Shown here piece after piece: positions 45,927 through 55,635 of a stretch of DNA of 64,000 nt. The position numbers and the translations under genes are program-made. Every line of letters starts with the position of its first letter. The first letter of the stretch is position 1. Origin of the DNA: Croceitalea sp947503285 (GTDB taxonomy: Bacteria; Bacteroidota; Bacteroidia; Flavobacteriales; Flavobacteriaceae); assembly GCF_036985505.1 (NCBI RefSeq), contig NZ_BTGQ01000001.1, positions 1-64,000 on the forward strand, given 5' to 3'. The notes beneath the pieces were generated by a model. It saw only the letters and a list, made by a program, of their open reading frames with translations. It was not told the DNA's origin and made no database searches.

Positions 45927-46209
45927 AACTATTTTCAATAACGATTACATGGAATTTATTGTTAAGATCAGATTGGAATAACCTGGTCAGGCAGGTATGG
46001 ATTTCATAAATTGAAGAACGTTTTGAATTTTTCTTTCGACTAGAGGTAAGTAATCAAATTACTACGGAAATGGATTAAACGGAATTCCAATACTTTAAAG
46101 TTTAACAAACAGCTATATTTCTTAGTTTTGAGGGAAATTGACCTGGTGGTTTTCCTATTATCGTAAGGAGCCATTAAACCATTGAAGGTCATGTGTTTCT
46201 TCAAATGTT

Positions 46210-47028
46210 ATGAATTTTTTACGCACCCCATTTCCAAGGCCAAAAAGAAATCGTAAAAGTGTGCTACTACTATTGTTGATTGGCTTAGCCTGTAGTCTAT
46301 TCATCTTAATATTCAAACCTTTCAAAATTGAAAACCAAACGGGTGAATGGTATATATACCTCATCATATTTAGTTTTGGGATTATTTTTTCAGGTGTCAT
46401 TTTTTTTATGGAGTTTGTAATTCCGGCTATATTTCCAAAGGCATTTAAAAGCTGGAATCTAGGTAAGGCACTTTTATGGTACCCGCTGATACTCGTTGTA
46501 GTATCCGCTACGATTTTTTTTTACAAGGTTTTTCTTGCCGATTTTCAAAGTTTCACGATTAAAGAGTACTTTTTGATTCTAGGTAGGGTTCTGGGGATCG
46601 GTATTACCGTTACATTTTTTATACTAGGTGCCGTAAGCTTTTTCAATCGTAAAAAACTCAATTTGCTATCATCTCAAGAAAGCTACCTAATCAAAACTTC
46701 AAGCTTCAAACCCTTTCGACTGAATATCAGTGAAGTGATGTATATCGTAAGTGATGACAATTATGTCGATGTACATATGGAGGTCAAGGGGATTCGGGAG
46801 AAAAAAGTGATAAGATCGAGTTTGAAGAACATAGAATCCCAAATCGTAAATCCGATCTCACCAATATATCGATGTCATAGAAAATATTTGATAAACACCC
46901 AATACTTCAAAGTAAAGGAAATAAATAGCCGCAGTATGATAATTTCACTACGGAAATATCATGATGAGATACCGGTTTCAAAAAAATATGCTGAGCATAT
47001 CAATACCATTCTGCACGTTCACCCCTAA
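46210..47028 (+). CDS. LytTR-type transcriptional regulator with four membrane helices
   Basis: 272 residues. Four hydrophobic segments (about 17-37, 50-75, 95-115, 130-150) are followed by a LytTR DNA-binding domain of about 95 residues (ISEVMYIVSDDNYVDVHMEV, VIRSSLKNIESQI, YRCHRKYLIN). Such membrane-bound LytTR proteins occur in Bacteroidota without a receiver domain and respond to envelope or membrane signals. The cupin gene follows about 95 bases later on the same strand. Target and signal are unknown. Confidence 0.85.
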   Translation: MNFLRTPFPRPKRNRKSVLLLLLIGLACSLFILIFKPFKIENQTGEWYIYLIIFSFGIIFSGVIFFMEFVIPAIFPKAFKSWNLGKALLWYPLILVVVSATIFFYKVFLADFQSFTIKEYFLILGRVLGIGITVTFFILGAVSFFNRKKLNLLSSQESYLIKTSSFKPFRLNISEVMYIVSDDNYVDVHMEVKGIREKKVIRSSLKNIESQIVNPISPIYRCHRKYLINTQYFKVKEINSRSMIISLRKYHDEIPVSKKYAEHINTILHVHP

Positions 47029-47123
47029 AATTTACTTTTTCCCCACAAAGCATCGTTTTTCTCAAGGTCGTAAGGTCCTTTTGGATTCATTTGTACAATC
47101 AAAAATTCAAAATGATACATCAG

Positions 47124-47969
47124 ATGAAAACGATCAAAACTTTTAGTATAATCCTATTTTATGGTTTCTTCACAACTAGCAGCTCAGCAAATGAAATCTG
47201 TTCCACGGAATTCAATCCTGAGGTAAAAAAGAATTCGCAGGAAAAACTTAAAGAAGAGGTTCATGAGATCATTACCTCTTATGTCAATGATTATAAAAAT
47301 GATAGGCATGCAAGCAAAAAGCGCATTATTGGAATAGAAGTTCCAGAAGCTGATGTAGCTTGGACGGTCACCGTAACGGGACAACGATTACATTCAAAAA
47401 ATTGGGAAGTTAATTTGAATGAAGGACTACCTAAAATACCAACTTATGTATATCGCATTGAGTTGAAAACCTTAAGGGCTATTTACGATGGTAAGATCAA
47501 TGCACTTACCGCCCAAGGTAAGGCCTTTGGTAGCGATTATACACCGATGAGCGTTCGAGAGATCAACGCCTTTAGACCTTCCATTGATGATGACCATCAT
47601 CTAAACGCTTTTTCCTTTCATTTTTGGACAAAAGGTTTTCCAGAAATCATTCCGTTTCATGAAGGTGCTACCCGTAAAGTGCATGGATCGAACGCTACGG
47701 TTTTTTATTATGAAAAAGGTTTGCGAACCGCTTGGTATAGCGTTGCCCCGGGTGATAAAGTGCGCCATGACCCCAGGGAACAGGCAAATCCATTCCCTAT
47801 GATGTGTGTTATAATCAATGGAACCATTCAAGGGGAAGTGGATGGTGAGCATATTACGGTCTCTGCCGGAAATACCATCTTTATCCCAGCGCAAGTGACC
47901 CACAAATGGTGGAATGAGTCAGATAAACCTGCAGAAGCGATCCTTATAATGTTCGGTGAGGGAGCTTAG
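47124..47969 (+). CDS. Exported cupin-domain protein
   Basis: 281 residues from the ATG at 47124, chosen because the signal peptide MKTIKTFSIILFYGFF begins there; ATG 47112 and TTG 47091 are alternatives. The C-terminal half is a cupin: the words FHEGATRKVHGSN, VAPGDKVRHDPREQ, GTIQGEVDGEHITVSAGNTI and FIPAQVTHKWWNES give the usual two metal-binding strands, with the last His in the second motif. The substrate is unknown. Cupins of this type are sugar- or acid-binding proteins or small isomerases and dioxygenases. It is followed by the S41-like gene in the same direction. Confidence 0.75.
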   Translation: MKTIKTFSIILFYGFFTTSSSANEICSTEFNPEVKKNSQEKLKEEVHEIITSYVNDYKNDRHASKKRIIGIEVPEADVAWTVTVTGQRLHSKNWEVNLNEGLPKIPTYVYRIELKTLRAIYDGKINALTAQGKAFGSDYTPMSVREINAFRPSIDDDHHLNAFSFHFWTKGFPEIIPFHEGATRKVHGSNATVFYYEKGLRTAWYSVAPGDKVRHDPREQANPFPMMCVIINGTIQGEVDGEHITVSAGNTIFIPAQVTHKWWNESDKPAEAILIMFGEGA

Positions 47970-48021
47970 CATCTGTTCTAAGGTTTTTTCAATATCAAAT
48001 AGAAATCTTTATCCTTTTACA

Positions 48022-49407
48022 ATGAACAAATGGCTAAAAAGATTTATGGTGACCGCTTTTGGGGCGGTTTTACTGTTAATGCTGGTCTTCGCTATTTTTT
48101 ACCATCGCTTTGTTATTGAAGCTCCTCAAAGGGAATATCCCCGACCCACGAGTTTGAAAGAAGCACAACGTCAAGATTTAGAATATTTGGCCCTGTTCAT
48201 AGACAAGGATAGAAGCTTTGATACCCAAGAAAAAAGGACCTTGTTTTTTACCCAAATAGATACTGTGAAATCGCGGTTACCATTAGACAACCACAAGTTC
48301 GTTATGTCTGTTGCTAAAATTATGGCCCAAGCCGATAACACGCACACCAATATTGCCCCACGCGAATTGGCCAAGCACCTTAATGCCATACCCATACGAT
48401 GTTATTGGTTCGATGGCGATTTACGGGTAGTATTGGCCCAATCGCCGTATCAAAGATTACTCGGTGTAAGAATCACAAAAATAAATGAAAGGACACCTTC
48501 AGATCTGTTGCGATTATTAAAACCGTGGTATGGAGGTAATCATAACCGTTTGCGTTTTTTCAGCCCACTATATTTTATGTCACCTGAAATTTTGGATGCC
48601 ATAGGGTGCGGTTATACTGAAAATGCCATTACGTTGGTTTATGAGGATCATTTGGGGATGGAAAAGCATATTGTAGTGGAAGCTAGTACTGAACATCAAA
48701 ACAGTGTGGGGTATTGGCCTCCCCACTGGCTCAATGGAAATTTAATGAAATCAAAGAAGAACTGGCATCATCTTAATCCTGCTATTTCCTCGCCGATACC
48801 TTTTCAAAATACCAATTCAAATGTTTGGCATAAACCGATACGGAACGGCCTCTACGTTCAACTCAATGAAAATGTACATCGTGAAACCTGCAATATTGAT
48901 GCGTACCTAGAAAAGGTGTTGCATGGGGTGAAAAATAAGCCACTCAAATTTGCAATTTTAGATTTGCGCTTCAACCCTGGGGGTGACTATTCTATTGCAC
49001 GCTCGTTCATCAAGAAAATCAATGTGCGATTAAATGGTAATTCGTTTTACATTATCACTGGTAATGGTACTTTTTCAGCAGGTATCATGACGGCGGCCAT
49101 TGCTAAAAACACGGCTAAAAGCAATGCGATTATAATTGGGGAACCCGTTGGGGATAACTTACGGTTCTGGGCCGACGGCGGAAGCACGATGGTATTACCG
49201 AATTCAAAGATTCCTTTAAGGATATGGACGGCTTATCACGATTGGCAAAACGGATGTAACGATTGGAGCAAGTGTTTTTGGATAACCATATTCGACGGTG
49301 TAGCGGTAGAACATTTAAACCTCGATAAAAGGGTTTCCCTACGATTTTCGGATTATATGCGAGGTGAGGATAGTGCCTTGAATACCATATTAAAAATGCA
49401 ACAGTAA
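48022..49407 (+). CDS. S41-family peptidase-like protein, membrane-anchored
   Basis: 461 residues from ATG 48022. A GTG at 47956 overlapping the cupin gene would extend it but would put 22 residues before the hydrophobic anchor. The anchor is RFMVTAFGAVLLLMLVFAIF. The C-terminal half holds the S41 pattern: FAILDLRFNPGGDYSIA and NGTFSAGIMTAAIAK, with the candidate nucleophile Ser in TFSAG, followed by IIGEPVGDN. S41 peptidases (C-terminal processing or tricorn type) cut periplasmic proteins. No PDZ domain is evident. The protein probably acts outside the inner membrane. Confidence 0.7.
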   Translation: MNKWLKRFMVTAFGAVLLLMLVFAIFYHRFVIEAPQREYPRPTSLKEAQRQDLEYLALFIDKDRSFDTQEKRTLFFTQIDTVKSRLPLDNHKFVMSVAKIMAQADNTHTNIAPRELAKHLNAIPIRCYWFDGDLRVVLAQSPYQRLLGVRITKINERTPSDLLRLLKPWYGGNHNRLRFFSPLYFMSPEILDAIGCGYTENAITLVYEDHLGMEKHIVVEASTEHQNSVGYWPPHWLNGNLMKSKKNWHHLNPAISSPIPFQNTNSNVWHKPIRNGLYVQLNENVHRETCNIDAYLEKVLHGVKNKPLKFAILDLRFNPGGDYSIARSFIKKINVRLNGNSFYIITGNGTFSAGIMTAAIAKNTAKSNAIIIGEPVGDNLRFWADGGSTMVLPNSKIPLRIWTAYHDWQNGCNDWSKCFWITIFDGVAVEHLNLDKRVSLRFSDYMRGEDSALNTILKMQQ

Positions 49408-49545
49408 ATGGAACGAAAAGGCTTTGTGGTATGATGAAAGGTCCATCGGCTATAGTGGATATGCGATATGAGCATCCCATTTTGTGGTACTTACCGTCAT
49501 ACCGTTTTGATGACCACGTAACCTTGTTCAGACCAAAATCATAAT

Positions 49546-50958
49546 ATGAAAATGAATATCTTAAGATTACTAGTGCTATTGACCCCTTGTTGTAGCTTCG
49601 CGCAAGACCTACCCATAAAAACCAGTAAAACCATTAATGCCGAATTTAATCGTAAAACGGTTTCACACATAAAGACTAGCGACGTTGATGCTCAAATTGA
49701 TTCGCTATGCTTAAAATATGAGTATTACGCATTGAAAAATGGATTGGAGGTGATTTTACAGCCAGATAGTACCTTCAACCACGTCTCGGTAGAATTTTGG
49801 ATTCGTACCGGAACGGCCATTGATAATCCGTATGAATATGGCTTGCAACATTTTTTTGAGCATGTAATGCCCTACGGTAAAATGGATTCCATCGATAAGC
49901 ATGTATTTCTTAATTCGTATTTAAAAGGGAGTAATGCCCAAGTTAAGAAAGACTTCAGTAGATTTTATTTAAAAGTATTACCTGAAGGGATAAAACCCGC
50001 ACTTCAAAGGGCTGCCGGAAGATTGCTTGCAGGCGCAAATGCCATTACGGCAAATCGTGTCGAATTCGAAAGAAAAAAAGTGCTATTTGAAATACAGCGG
50101 AATGCGAAAAATCCCCATTGGAGTGCCGAAGGGAGTTTGGCAATAAGTGAAGGTACTTTCGGCAAAGGGCATCCTTACGCAGCGAACGGTTATGGCAAAC
50201 TTGAAAATAATAGAACATTTTCCGTGAACGATTTTAAACGGCGTTATGAAGAAATCATCTTTTCAGAAAATATCATTCTTTTTGTCGTTGGCAATTTTGA
50301 TATGTCTAGGGTTAAAAAATTGGTCCATCAATACTTTAGTAGGGTTGCATCGAAAAAGAGACCGGTAAATGAGGTTTCAAAACCTATCGTACCATCAAAA
50401 CAAAGTATCTCAATGAAGACCCCACACCAAAACGATTCCTTAAATACGATGGTTTTTTCTTGGGCTATACCGAATTATGAATTGAAAGACGATGCGGTTC
50501 TCAAACTTGTGGCGTCACATTTGAACAATAGGTATAGACTTAAAAAGTACATTCCCTTTGCAGTAGCCAATAGTAGGGCATATGCCGATATGTATAAAAC
50601 CGCCGGACAGTTTCAGGTAAGAATCCAATTTCCCAATGCCTGTGATAGTACCCATGTAGAGAAATTCTTTTTGAGGGGTATTAAGGGGCTTACAGAAAAG
50701 GATCTGACGACAAATGAGTTGGGGTTGGCTAAGAAAAGTGCGATTACGGATATAAGGGGGATGCAAGAAAACTTAGGTTTTCAGTGGAGTAGAACAGAAC
50801 TTCTGGGAACAAGTTTGGTATATGGCGATGATCCCAATGCCTATTTTGAAAGGCTCCGAATACAACAAGGCTTGACGTCAAAACAAGTGCGGAAGGTTTT
50901 AAGTAAATGGATGGTATCCAAGCCGTTTCGAATCTTGTTTTCACCAACGATAGAATGA
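49546..50958 (+). CDS. M16-family metallopeptidase-like protein, exported
   Basis: 470 residues with a signal peptide (ILRLLVLLTPCCSFAQ). The inverted zinc motif HFFEH (HxxEH) lies near residue 105, in the context YGLQHFFEHVMPYG, with a candidate third ligand Glu about 75 residues later (FERKKVLFEIQRN). M16 enzymes usually have about 420 residues per half and act as pairs of halves or as two-domain proteins; this one is a single half. The residue usually following the motif (HMLFKGT-like) is replaced by VMPYGK. It may be a periplasmic peptidase or an inactive partner. It lies after the S41-like gene in the same direction, 138 bases apart. Confidence 0.75.
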   Translation: MKMNILRLLVLLTPCCSFAQDLPIKTSKTINAEFNRKTVSHIKTSDVDAQIDSLCLKYEYYALKNGLEVILQPDSTFNHVSVEFWIRTGTAIDNPYEYGLQHFFEHVMPYGKMDSIDKHVFLNSYLKGSNAQVKKDFSRFYLKVLPEGIKPALQRAAGRLLAGANAITANRVEFERKKVLFEIQRNAKNPHWSAEGSLAISEGTFGKGHPYAANGYGKLENNRTFSVNDFKRRYEEIIFSENIILFVVGNFDMSRVKKLVHQYFSRVASKKRPVNEVSKPIVPSKQSISMKTPHQNDSLNTMVFSWAIPNYELKDDAVLKLVASHLNNRYRLKKYIPFAVANSRAYADMYKTAGQFQVRIQFPNACDSTHVEKFFLRGIKGLTEKDLTTNELGLAKKSAITDIRGMQENLGFQWSRTELLGTSLVYGDDPNAYFERLRIQQGLTSKQVRKVLSKWMVSKPFRILFSPTIE

Positions 50959-51155
50959 GTATTAAAGACACAAACTATGGCAACGACTAATTTGAACAAA
51001 ACCAATATCCTGACTCAAGCATGGATAGTAACTTGCCAGATTGATCATAGGTCAAACAATACATCGTAGGGCTCATTGGGCATAGAATGGTTATTTTATA
51101 TGTTAAGGGCCAAGCCAGAAGGATACCCAAGAATACCATTGGCAAAAAAACGGAA

Positions 51156-51257
51156 GTAAACTACCTCGGGGCAAGCCCGCGAGGCGTTCTTAGGAAACAA
51201 ACGTTTAATTTCGAGGCAAGCCTCAGAGTACTATACCCTTTGGCGGTGCCAATAAAA
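51156..51257. repeat. 102-bp repeat, left copy of an inverted pair
   Basis: This stretch is repeated in reverse complement at 54061-54162 with six differences in 102 positions by my count. It contains two short palindromes: CCTCGGGGCAAGCCCGCGAGG and a GAGGCAAGCCTC pair. The repeats lie on both sides of the metallophosphoesterase and CotH-like genes. The copy is upstream of the likely start at 51306 of the metallophosphoesterase gene. Confidence 0.9.
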
Positions 51258-51305
51258 GAAGATTGCTTAAATTACGGGTTCTATAACCCCTTGTCTACAT
51301 TACCG

Positions 51306-52490
51306 ATGCTTAGGTTCAAACTACCGATATTCATTACCGTTCTGATTTTAGGTCAGTACCTATATTCTCAAGACATGGGTACTTCGCAAGGGAAGAAATC
51401 AAATAGCCCTACCAAAAGGGATTCCAAAATTTCCACAGTACGACAAAAAAAAGAAATCGGTTATGATGGCCAAGATGGTCCATATATCTTCAACGATACC
51501 CTTTACCGTGTAAACGCTGCAAATCGTTTTCTAAAAGAGCCTTATACCAATCAAGATTCATTATCAGTGCATGTGTTCAATAAAGCGTGTGATACATTCC
51601 GTGTCGGTTTGAAGTCACGGCATCGGGTTTTTGAAAGCACTTTTCCACAGCCTGAAAAAATGGTGGTCATCTCTGATATTGAAGGTAACTATAATGGATT
51701 TGCTAGCTTTTTGATGGCACACAAGGTGATTGATGAACGGCATAACTGGATTTTTGGAAACGGTCATTTGGTGCTTTTAGGGGATTTTGTAGATCGAGGA
51801 AAGAACGTTACGCAGGTATTATGGTTGATTTACAAGTTAGAACGGCAAGCATATCTGGAAAAGGGGCATGTACATTTTATTTTAGGAAATCATGAGATTC
51901 TGAATTTTAATGGAAACCATACCTACAATAACGGAAAATATATAAAGGTTGCTCAAGAGATAAGTGGGAAGGAAGACAAAATCGAGGCAGTGAAGTTCTT
52001 GTATTCCAACCAGGTTGAATTGGGAAAATGGCTTTCCACTAAAAACGTCATTGAAAAAATAGGACCTTACCTTTTTGTTCATGGAGGGCTAAGTCCTGAA
52101 ATTTTGGATTATGGCCTATCACTTGAGGGAATCAATGCCATCATGCGTGCAGGGTATTATAAAAATAACGATGAATACGATAAAATCGATGAATTTCTAT
52201 TTGGAAGTAAAGGTCCCTTGTGGTATAGGGGCCTTGTCAGAAGCACGAAAAGGTATGACAAAATAGGGGCTTTAGAGCTTTCAGACGTTCTTTCCTATTA
52301 CGACGCGACCAAAATTGTAGTAGGTCACACCTTTGTAAAAAAGATATCAACCGGATACGGAGGTAAAGTGATCATGACAGACGTTCCGCACGGAAACTTC
52401 AAATATTCAGGGAAAACCAAAGGGTTGCTCATAGTAAAAGAAATCGAATATGTAATCGATGATTTGGGTAACAGAATGATTCTCGAATAA
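51306..52490 (+). CDS. Metallophosphoesterase (calcineurin-like), exported
   Basis: 394 residues from ATG 51306, which gives a signal peptide (LPIFITVLILGQYLYSQ). A longer frame from 51087 would run through the 102-bp repeat and is not believed. The calcineurin-type metal motifs are present: VISDIEGNY, LLGDFVDRGKN, FILGNHE, then a later Gly-His pair VVGHTFV. Members cut phosphoesters or dephosphorylate proteins; this one is probably periplasmic or lipoprotein-like. It is convergent with the CotH-like gene, with two bases between the stops, and the pair lies between inverted repeats. Confidence 0.85.
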   Translation: MLRFKLPIFITVLILGQYLYSQDMGTSQGKKSNSPTKRDSKISTVRQKKEIGYDGQDGPYIFNDTLYRVNAANRFLKEPYTNQDSLSVHVFNKACDTFRVGLKSRHRVFESTFPQPEKMVVISDIEGNYNGFASFLMAHKVIDERHNWIFGNGHLVLLGDFVDRGKNVTQVLWLIYKLERQAYLEKGHVHFILGNHEILNFNGNHTYNNGKYIKVAQEISGKEDKIEAVKFLYSNQVELGKWLSTKNVIEKIGPYLFVHGGLSPEILDYGLSLEGINAIMRAGYYKNNDEYDKIDEFLFGSKGPLWYRGLVRSTKRYDKIGALELSDVLSYYDATKIVVGHTFVKKISTGYGGKVIMTDVPHGNFKYSGKTKGLLIVKEIEYVIDDLGNRMILE

Positions 52491-52492
52491 AA

Positions 52493-53950
52493 TCAGAGGT
52501 CATTAAAGTAGCCGTCAAGAAATAGCAATCGCTTTGTGACCCAAGATTCCAAATATTGATAATCTTCATCCAATTTTCTCTGGTTTGGCCAAATCCCGTG
52601 TTCGCGCTCATAAATTTTGTCCTCCTTCAGTTTTGAGAACAAATGTTCTATTTGGCCAAAAAGGGTAGCATCACCGAGCTCTTTTTTTCGTAAAGTTTGC
52701 CATCTTAATCTAAGATTGTTGCGATATCCATTGGGGTTGAGTCGTAACAAGCGATCAAATAGGCCATTACTTAAAATATCGTCCGTGGTTGCGATTCGTT
52801 TTCCATCTTGAATGATTCCCATAACGCCATCCAAATCCCATGGTACGAAAAAATAAGGTTCCGCTACATCGTAACGTGCCAAATAATAGTTCTTACCTAG
52901 ATTATCAGTGGCCCTCAATACATTAACGAAGATGAAATAGTCAATGACATTGGTCATGTTGAGCCGTTTACCAATATTTGCCGTGAATTCTGCATCTGAA
53001 GCGTTTACCACCATGTTGACAAGGTCGGCAATGTCTTCCCAATGCGATTTATAGTCTATAACGGGAAATTCCATTCTAAAACCACCCCAGTGGGGAAATA
53101 GATTATTGTATTCCGGCGCTTTTTCAAATGCGGGAGCACCTTCATACGATTCCGCCTTAAAAAGTTCTCCCTTTATGAGGTTATCTTCATTTTTGACCAA
53201 ATCCAGTTGCTTTCGGTCCACGGACTCTGATAGGGTAAATAACCCTAAATAGCGTTTATTTTTAAAAACCTCAACATATTCTTGGGTAAAACCACTTTTT
53301 GCTTCTGGGGCCAACGCCCTATAATGGGGTTTGTGTATGGCATTCCATAATTCTGAAGCGATATATGAGCGAATCCGTAGCGGTTCGTTATATAGCCCGT
53401 CTAAGATCCAATCGTCGTCATTCCGCATGGTCATGAACTGGATGTCCCTAGGGTTTTTAGCGATACTATCCGTCCAAAACTCCAAATCGAATGTTTTCTT
53501 CGGATAGGTCAAAGAGAGGTTTCCCCGAAACTCGATACCAACAGCGCTTTGTACTGATTTGTTCGAACTGTAGTAGTCAATAGTGCCCAATACTTTTGAA
53601 TCTTTGTTCAAGGCAGTATCCACATCGATAATGATTAGGGGCAGTCTGGTGATGTACAAGGCAAAGGTGTCTCGCCTTCTTTTTATCGTGTAAGACCGGG
53701 AATAGGAGAACGATTTAATCTTATCGAGTATCTTATACGAAGTACCGAACCTGATTTTTTTGATGCGTTTCGGTAATGTTGCCTTTGAGTCCGAAGCATT
53801 GTGGTGCCAAACAATAATCTTGTTTTTGTCATCGATGCCAAAACTACCCGCATCTGCGGTGATTTCTTGAGCGGCAAGGCCAAACCGAAAAAAACTAAAA
53901 ATGACACTAAAAATAAGATATAAACGGAATGTTTGGTGCATTTTCAGCAT
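52493..53950 (-). CDS. CotH-like (spore coat protein H kinase fold) protein, exported
   Basis: 485 residues with a signal peptide ending in GLAAQ. The CotH pattern is seen in IEFRGNLSLTYPKKTFDLEF, MRNDDDWILDGLYNEPLRIR, VEVFKNKRYLGLFTLSESVD and the late VPWDLDGVMG, with its metal-binding Asp residues. CotH proteins are secreted kinase-like enzymes in many bacteria, including Bacteroidota, where they are linked to surface or wall proteins. It is convergent with the metallophosphoesterase, its kinase/phosphatase counterpart in gene order. The target is unknown. Confidence 0.85.
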   Translation of the reverse strand: MLKMHQTFRLYLIFSVIFSFFRFGLAAQEITADAGSFGIDDKNKIIVWHHNASDSKATLPKRIKKIRFGTSYKILDKIKSFSYSRSYTIKRRRDTFALYITRLPLIIIDVDTALNKDSKVLGTIDYYSSNKSVQSAVGIEFRGNLSLTYPKKTFDLEFWTDSIAKNPRDIQFMTMRNDDDWILDGLYNEPLRIRSYIASELWNAIHKPHYRALAPEAKSGFTQEYVEVFKNKRYLGLFTLSESVDRKQLDLVKNEDNLIKGELFKAESYEGAPAFEKAPEYNNLFPHWGGFRMEFPVIDYKSHWEDIADLVNMVVNASDAEFTANIGKRLNMTNVIDYFIFVNVLRATDNLGKNYYLARYDVAEPYFFVPWDLDGVMGIIQDGKRIATTDDILSNGLFDRLLRLNPNGYRNNLRLRWQTLRKKELGDATLFGQIEHLFSKLKEDKIYEREHGIWPNQRKLDEDYQYLESWVTKRLLFLDGYFNDL

Positions 53951-54060
53951 GATTTGTTGGCTAAATTAGTGAATTAGGGCCTATATGGTTGAGGTACCAA
54001 TAGGAAATCGAGATACCAAGCCATCTTGTATTTTATGGTTCCTCAGCTGTTTTCAGTGGA

Positions 54061-54162
54061 TTTTATTGGCGCCGCCAAAGGGTATAATACTCAGAGGCTT
54101 GCCTCGAAATTAAATGTTTGTTTCCTACGAATGCCTCGCGGGCTTGCCCCGAGGTAGTTTAC
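54061..54162. repeat. 102-bp repeat, right copy of an inverted pair
   Basis: Reverse-complement partner of 51156-51257, in the 396-base gap upstream of the CotH-like gene. No transposase is next to it. The remaining gap shows no gene. Confidence 0.9.
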
Positions 54163-54346
54163 TTTGGTATCAACAGCATGGGAATTGTTTTTCGCGATTG
54201 CCCTAGGAGGGGACCCTCCAATCATAAAATATTTCGGATTAACGGATAACCAGTTAACTTTTTGACTTGACCCCTAAGGCAGAATTCAAACCATCTAAAT
54301 GTCCCCTATGCTATCAAAATGATAAGGGGCACTTATTGCTTTTATT

Positions 54347-54868
54347 CTACTCTTCATCTATGGTAAGAGGATGGTCTTTTTGGCCCAATCCCACGATTTT
54401 TATGATATTCACTACAGTATTGTATAACATCAAAACCACGACGATTAACGATGCACTCAGAATGCTTGATAAACCGAGGGATATATAATAAATACTACTA
54501 TACCAATTGCTCGGCACATTCTCAGACTCGGTTATCGGTAAATTGAATAAGAGAAAACCCATAACCGCGCCTATGAAAACCGCAGTGTCCACTTTTGCGA
54601 TAACAAGCACATGTTGGTAATGGTCTTTTTTTAGTTTACTGTTCGTGCCACTACTTAAACTTAATAGCGTCAATAACAGGGCAAGAATCGTTGCTGATGC
54701 CAGTGCAATGGTATTGCATAGGGTGTTGAGGCCGGCTATTGAATTTTTAATCAAAACCTTGGCCTCGTATCCGCTAAGGCTACCCAAAATCAAAGATCCT
54801 GAAGTGATTATCAATAATGACAGTACTCCGCCCAACAAAGCCCTTTTCGTATAAACACTTAGTTTCAT
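54347..54868 (-). CDS. Four-helix membrane protein, unknown
   Basis: 173 residues from an ATG at 54868, chosen because the preceding 20 codons of the frame look untranslated. Four membrane segments: LLGGVLSLLIITSGSLILGS, TIALASATILALLLTLLSL, VDTAVFIGAVMGFLLFNL and SIYYISLGLSSILSASLIVVV. It resembles small uncharacterised membrane proteins. No family name can be given. It is alone on its strand. Confidence 0.7.
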   Translation of the reverse strand: MKLSVYTKRALLGGVLSLLIITSGSLILGSLSGYEAKVLIKNSIAGLNTLCNTIALASATILALLLTLLSLSSGTNSKLKKDHYQHVLVIAKVDTAVFIGAVMGFLLFNLPITESENVPSNWYSSIYYISLGLSSILSASLIVVVLMLYNTVVNIIKIVGLGQKDHPLTIDEE

Positions 54869-55095
54869 TTCTATACAGATGAATATTCGGTCAAAGGTAT
54901 ACACTAGGGGACCACTTGTTTGACTCATTTAGGTTATCGTTGAATTCAAATCAATACTGGAACAGGTTGGCATAATCCCAAAAACCACCTTTTCGTATTA
55001 GGGTCAATCATAATCGCAAAGTAGTCAACCTTCTTTTGATATTAATGGTTACTTGCAAACATCGAAATAATGGTAACATCAAAACAATTTGTAAA

Positions 55096-55272
55096 ATGAT
55101 AGCGGAAGATAAGAGTAGCGAACAACACCGAGGTAATGAGGAATCGGGCAATAAAAACGGAAACACTTTTGAAATCAATGAAAGTAGTGCGAAAGAAGGG
55201 GAAAGCCCGAATGCAGATCGAAATGAAAATGGTGATTCCTTCGAAATTAATGAAAGTAATGCCAACGATTAA
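55096..55272 (+). CDS. Possible small acidic repeat protein
   Basis: 58 residues, Ser/Glu/Asn-rich. The word FEINESSAKEGES is partly repeated later as FEINESNAND. ATG 55096 was chosen; the frame can be extended to TTG 55036. It is hydrophilic and probably disordered. It precedes the hibernation factor gene by 45 bases on the same strand. No family is recognised. Confidence 0.4.
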   Translation: MIAEDKSSEQHRGNEESGNKNGNTFEINESSAKEGESPNADRNENGDSFEINESNAND

Positions 55273-55317
55273 CGTATTGTCTCAGTAAAAAAATCAAGAA
55301 ATAAAAAATAGCTGCCT

Positions 55318-55635
55318 ATGAAAGATTTTCAAATAATTTTCAATTATGTAGATATTGCCAAATCAGTAGCATTGGACGAATACATTACCGATGAATTAAA
55401 AAAGCTAAGTAATAAATATACTTTTATACATCGGGCCGATGTTTTTCTTAGAAGGGATAACCGAACTGATGGAGAAAATTGTATTTGTGAGATTAGATTA
55501 AGTGCCCCCGGGCCACGATTGTATGCCGAATCGAACGACAGTGATTTTAAATCTGCTACTAAGAAAACCATAAGTGACCTTACCGATCAGTTACAGAAAC
55601 GTAAAAGGGACTTCACCTCGGGAATAGCGTCATGA
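55318..55635 (+). CDS. Ribosome hibernation-promoting factor (short HPF/RaiA type)
   Basis: 105 residues with the sigma-54 modulation domain pattern: FQIIFNYVDIAKSVALDEYI, then KYTFIHRADVFLRRD and a C-terminal helix ATKKTISDLTDQLQKRKRDF. Short HPF/RaiA proteins bind the 30S decoding area in stationary phase and inactivate ribosomes. It lies at the start of a group of stress-type genes, which fits. A 43-codon gene overlaps its stop by four bases. Confidence 0.85.
   Translation: MKDFQIIFNYVDIAKSVALDEYITDELKKLSNKYTFIHRADVFLRRDNRTDGENCICEIRLSAPGPRLYAESNDSDFKSATKKTISDLTDQLQKRKRDFTSGIAS

Noticed and set aside
51087..51305. Upstream extension of the metallophosphoesterase gene
   Set aside because: The extension runs through the 102-bp repeat and lacks features, while the ATG at 51306 gives a proper signal peptide.
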